Below, in pieces: positions 60,398-64,000 of a DNA stretch of 64,000 nt (position 1 is its first letter; each line of letters opens with the position of its first letter). The notes under the pieces were generated by a model. That model was not told where the DNA came from. It ran no database searches and saw only the letters and a program-made list of their open reading frames with translations. Both the position numbers and the translations under genes were made by a program. Source of the stretch: Struthidea cinerea (lineage: Eukaryota; Chordata; Aves; Passeriformes; Corcoracidae); the NCBI GenBank assembly GCA_013397865.1, contig VZTI01003146.1:235071-299070 (forward strand), read 5' to 3'.

Positions 60398-63300
60398 GTA
60401 AGACTTCAATTTTTATTCTTCTTTGAAGTGCTATGTAGTTTTTGAAGCTATGTAGCAAAAGTGACAAACAGAGAAAATCTTTCATTCCTGGTTCACAGAA
60501 AAAACTTTGCTAGGAAAAGTAAAAGAGCACTTCTCTAGCATTGGGAGAAAAAGAATTTACCTCTGGAAGTTGAAAAACTTAATGTGAAAAAAGTACCAGT
60601 CAGTTTTACTTCATATAGTCATATATTATATCTGCAGGTCTGAACATTTAAAAGAAAATTTTAATAAACTGGGACACTTTTGCTTTTTCTGTTGGGTTTT
60701 ATTGGAAATCATCCTAACTTCCAAGTTTTCAGCATATCTGCAGGATTGGCAGAGTGGATTTTTTTTTCTCTTTATGCTGCAATGTGCTGTGTGTTTCCAG
60801 ACAAAAAAAGAGTTAAAAAGTGTTCTCACAAAGAGAGACAGAGCACAGATTGAGGAGCATTTCCTTGATTGGTTGAGTAAGTGTCCTAAAAATAAATGTA
60901 TCAGTAGTTAACATTGACATCAGAGAACAAGAAGAATCAAGTGTGAAAGAGAGTGATTAGTTATTTGAATGCTTTCTGCAGCCATAGTTTAGACTTTGGG
61001 CTTTTGCTGTTTTGCATGAAGAGGCTGAGTAATACCGCAGCAAAGTGACTGAAACAAAATTAATTTTCTGATCACTTATTATTTCATTTGACAGTGTCAT
61101 ATCTGGTCATTAAAACCCAATCGTTTTGTAAATTTGCTGTTGGGGGTAATTGTCAGCGGTTAAGTTCTAATCCTTTCTTTAATACTCAGCTAAACCCGCA
61201 TTAAAGTGTCCAAGCCTATGGCCTGTGATCAAGGCAGAGTGAGTCCCAAGGAGAGCCTGAGCAGTCGTACATCAATTCGGACAGCTGCATTCAGACTGGT
61301 GCTCTGCATGCCAGTTTCATGCCTTGAATTGATGGCTTTCTTGCAAGTTGGGAGCTACAGTAGCACAACTCTGTGTCATGAAGAAACTGCCACTTCAGTT
61401 AGGTTTACTAAACCATTTATTTTGTGCTGTGTGCTCAAAGCTGAAACACTGCACCTTTTGTGATACTTCTCCAGCAGAATTAATAGCAAAGTAACTGCCT
61501 TGTGCTGAACTGTCATGTTGAGCACATGAAAACAGCAGAAAGTAGCAAGATGCATGTCCTCTATTTAATTTTTTTTTAAAGGGTGGGTGGGTAGAAAGAG
61601 GAGCAATGCCATCTTTTTCCTTACAGTTCTCCCCCATCCCATTATCTTTCCCCCACCCCTGAGTCTCTATTTTATGACTATTAGTCTCAGAAGGTTTGGT
61701 TAGTTACCACACACAGTTAAGCAGGATCAGTGTGTACAGAAAGCCAATTCAGTATCTGTGGAGTTCTTTTGTAGTTTTCTGTGTGAAGGTTTTTTTCCCG
61801 TTTTGTTTTGAGTGTCATTTGCAATTCATTGTCTGTGTTTTCTGAGGTTGGTGTATTCAGCTGCTTTGACCCTAGGTCTTGCACATTTAGCTCCTTGGAT
61901 ACAATCCTCTGACGTTCCTGCTGACGCTAGGAACACAAAAGCCATTGAATATCTTGAGCAATAAAAAAAGCCTTTGTTTCAGTTTGTTATGACAAAACAC
62001 CTGACTCAAAGAATAAGTAGCTAGATAAAAGTAAAATTTAAAAGTTGGCACATGACTTGAGCTACATCTTGCTCTGTCTGAAGTATCTGCAAACACCTGA
62101 AGCTTTTTGTAATAACTGCTTAAAAAAAAAAGCCACCATGAGTGGCAATATGTAGGGGCAGAGAAGATTTTTCTCTACACTTACTGATCAGATGAGACCT
62201 AGAGGGTATTCCTGAAACATTGCACATACTTTTTTCTGTTTATTTTTGTGAGGAGATGTGATGTAGTGCTTCAAACCCCAACCTTAAAGTAACCATCCAC
62301 TTTTTGTGCTTTCTTTCCTGATACTGAAATTGCAGAGCAGCTCTTTGTCCAACCCTGCCATGTGGAAAGTCTCATGTCCAAGTCCTCTGTGTCACTCCCT
62401 TGCCTGTCAAAACCTGGGGCAATGGGGGGAGCCCTGGGGTTCAGGCTGGAGAAGGAGAGCAGCTTTGTGCTTGTCAACACTGACCCACCCCCTCTGACCA
62501 CATCACAGGGCTCTGCCAGCAGCTTTGCACAGTCTTTTAAGTCTCATTTTTAAGCAACATCAAGCTAGAAAAAGGTGTGAAAGCACAAGTAAATGGAGAG
62601 TGGACAGTAGAGATTGCAGTGAGGTCTGTAATCCAATGTCTCTGACAAGTGTTAGGCCCTAAAATATTAATGTTTCCTCAGGATAGCATTACATAGCTGG
62701 AAAAATACCTCCCTTTCATGGGTAGATGAGTCATCTTGTTGGAGGACTAGGGCTGTGCTGAGTGACCAAACTGGATTTCAGTAAAGTTAAATTGAAATTA
62801 AATCTCTCACTTTTGGCATAGATAATTTACCATATGTTGCAGGTTGAACTGTAAGACTGAGAGGAAGTTAGCTAGTAAATACAAACAGCAGCTGCAAGGA
62901 CCTCAGTTGAACGTTCACATTTCAGTGCAAGGTTAACAGTTGTAGCTTAAAACCTCAACCATATTTAAGATGAAAATACGAGAGTCTGTACTGTTTGCAT
63001 TTCATGTGTTGGTAAAATAATGCTTAAGAGGATCAAAGGCTTCTATAGTTATAGTTCTAAACTGAGCTTTTTAATTCCATTAAGACATAAAAAACCAGTC
63101 AGTTTGTGTAAAAGCCTAATATGAGGAATGAAAACACACAGTTTTCCTGCTGGTAATCCCCCATATTGCACGTGCACATGTGCTGCTGCGAAAGTGCTGG
63201 TGTGGGTACACAGAGCAAGCTGTACACTCACAGCCCAACTGTGCACTGCAGCTTCAACCCAAATGACATAGCACAGGTCTTGACTAAGGAAGGGAAGGTT

Positions 63301-64000
63301 TGGGTGTTGATTGTTACTTTAACCTCTGAAAGAAAAGGAAGTATTTGAGGGGACTGATATAAGTGGGTGAGAGCTTTGTTGTAGAAGCTTATCATGAAGC
63401 AAAAACTGATATTACAATGAAAAAGCCTCCTGCTGTATCATGTACGTTCTGCTTTGCTTCTGTGAAGTAGGAAAGCCCTTTATATACTGCTCTGCCTCGT
63501 ACTGTAGCCAGCTGAATGCGTTAAAATTGAGTTGAGAAGATAAATATGCTTCAAGGAACGGAGTGCTGTGGGTTTTGACAGTTGTGAAAGCTCTTTGGTG
63601 GACTGAGAGCCAGAGTCCTCCCAAATTTTGTACAGCTAGCCTAGAGGCAGAGAATCTAACCAAACCTCAAAGCAAAACCAGCTGTTGCTGGTCATCACAG
63701 CTGGATCTGGGTGCGCTGTGGCCACAGCTCTGTTCTGCCACTGCTTTTTGAGGAGTGTTTGTGCTCTGTGACACGATCTCGTTTTGATGCCTCTCCTCTC
63801 CTTGGTAGTAGGCACAGAAGTGCTGAGGCAGAAATGAGCCAAACTACTTCCCCCCACCCCCTCTAATTTACCCATAATCTTTTTAACCCACCCCTTAATC
63901 TTTCTACTTTGAAAGGAGTATTTCTAATACTTAACATCCAGATCACTTAATGCATGTACTGTAACAATCTGTCTGATGTGAGTTGGAGTCCCCTCCACAA
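60398..64000 (+). other. POLR3B: POLR3B intron 19, 5' part
   Basis: 3.6 kb to the right edge with no POLR3B exon. It contains one splice-flanked open segment at 60801-60876 that does not fit the POLR3B phase. No repeat was recognised. Confidence 0.6.

Noticed and set aside
60398..64000. Search for POLR3B exon 20
   Set aside because: No segment encodes the expected TIGYNQRNR continuation; the exon must lie past the right edge.

Overview
The window is vertebrate nuclear DNA, almost certainly from a bird. Two intron-rich genes lie on the + strand in the order TCP11L2 then POLR3B, which is the order on human chromosome 12q23. The repeats are also avian: CR1 LINE tails and LTR fragments of types I recognise from bird genomes. 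There are no operons, tRNAs, rRNAs or CRISPR arrays. The assembly carries single n bases at 229, 19809 and 22333, and a 34-n gap at 21994-22027.

Layout. 1-840 is a GC-rich CpG island with no supportable coding exon; it may be the promoter of the gene to the left (CKAP4 in other amniotes, facing the other way), but this is inferred from synteny only. 840-4790 is intergenic and holds a minus-strand solo LTR at 2701-3285. 4790-6310 is a second CpG island and the best candidate promoter of TCP11L2. The nine coding exons of TCP11L2 run from 10383 to 18708 and give a complete 512-residue protein; its 3'UTR follows. 21994-22500 is the gapped CpG-island promoter of POLR3B, and the first 19 coding exons of POLR3B run from 22266 to 60397 (691 codons). 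The catalytic C-terminal part of that gene lies beyond the right edge.

Every coding junction was assigned by GT/AG, by phase continuity and by agreement with the known families; lengths and phases close in both genes. TCP11L2 is a TCP11-family protein. POLR3B is the second-largest subunit of RNA polymerase III, which makes tRNA, 5S rRNA and other small RNAs. The two genes are adjacent but there is no evidence of a shared function.

Points of most interest: (1) a run of protein-like open frames on the minus strand at about 57.94-60.01 kb, inside the POLR3B intron between exons 18 and 19, which looks like an unrecognised decayed coding sequence; (2) a 42-nt splice-flanked, phase-matched possible cassette exon at 56368-56409; (3) an ambiguous base exactly at +2 of the POLR3B intron 1 donor; (4) an 88-bp near-identical duplication on either side of a single n, probably an assembly artefact; (5) NAGNAG and GYNNGY tandem splice sites in TCP11L2. 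I did not identify a complete new system.
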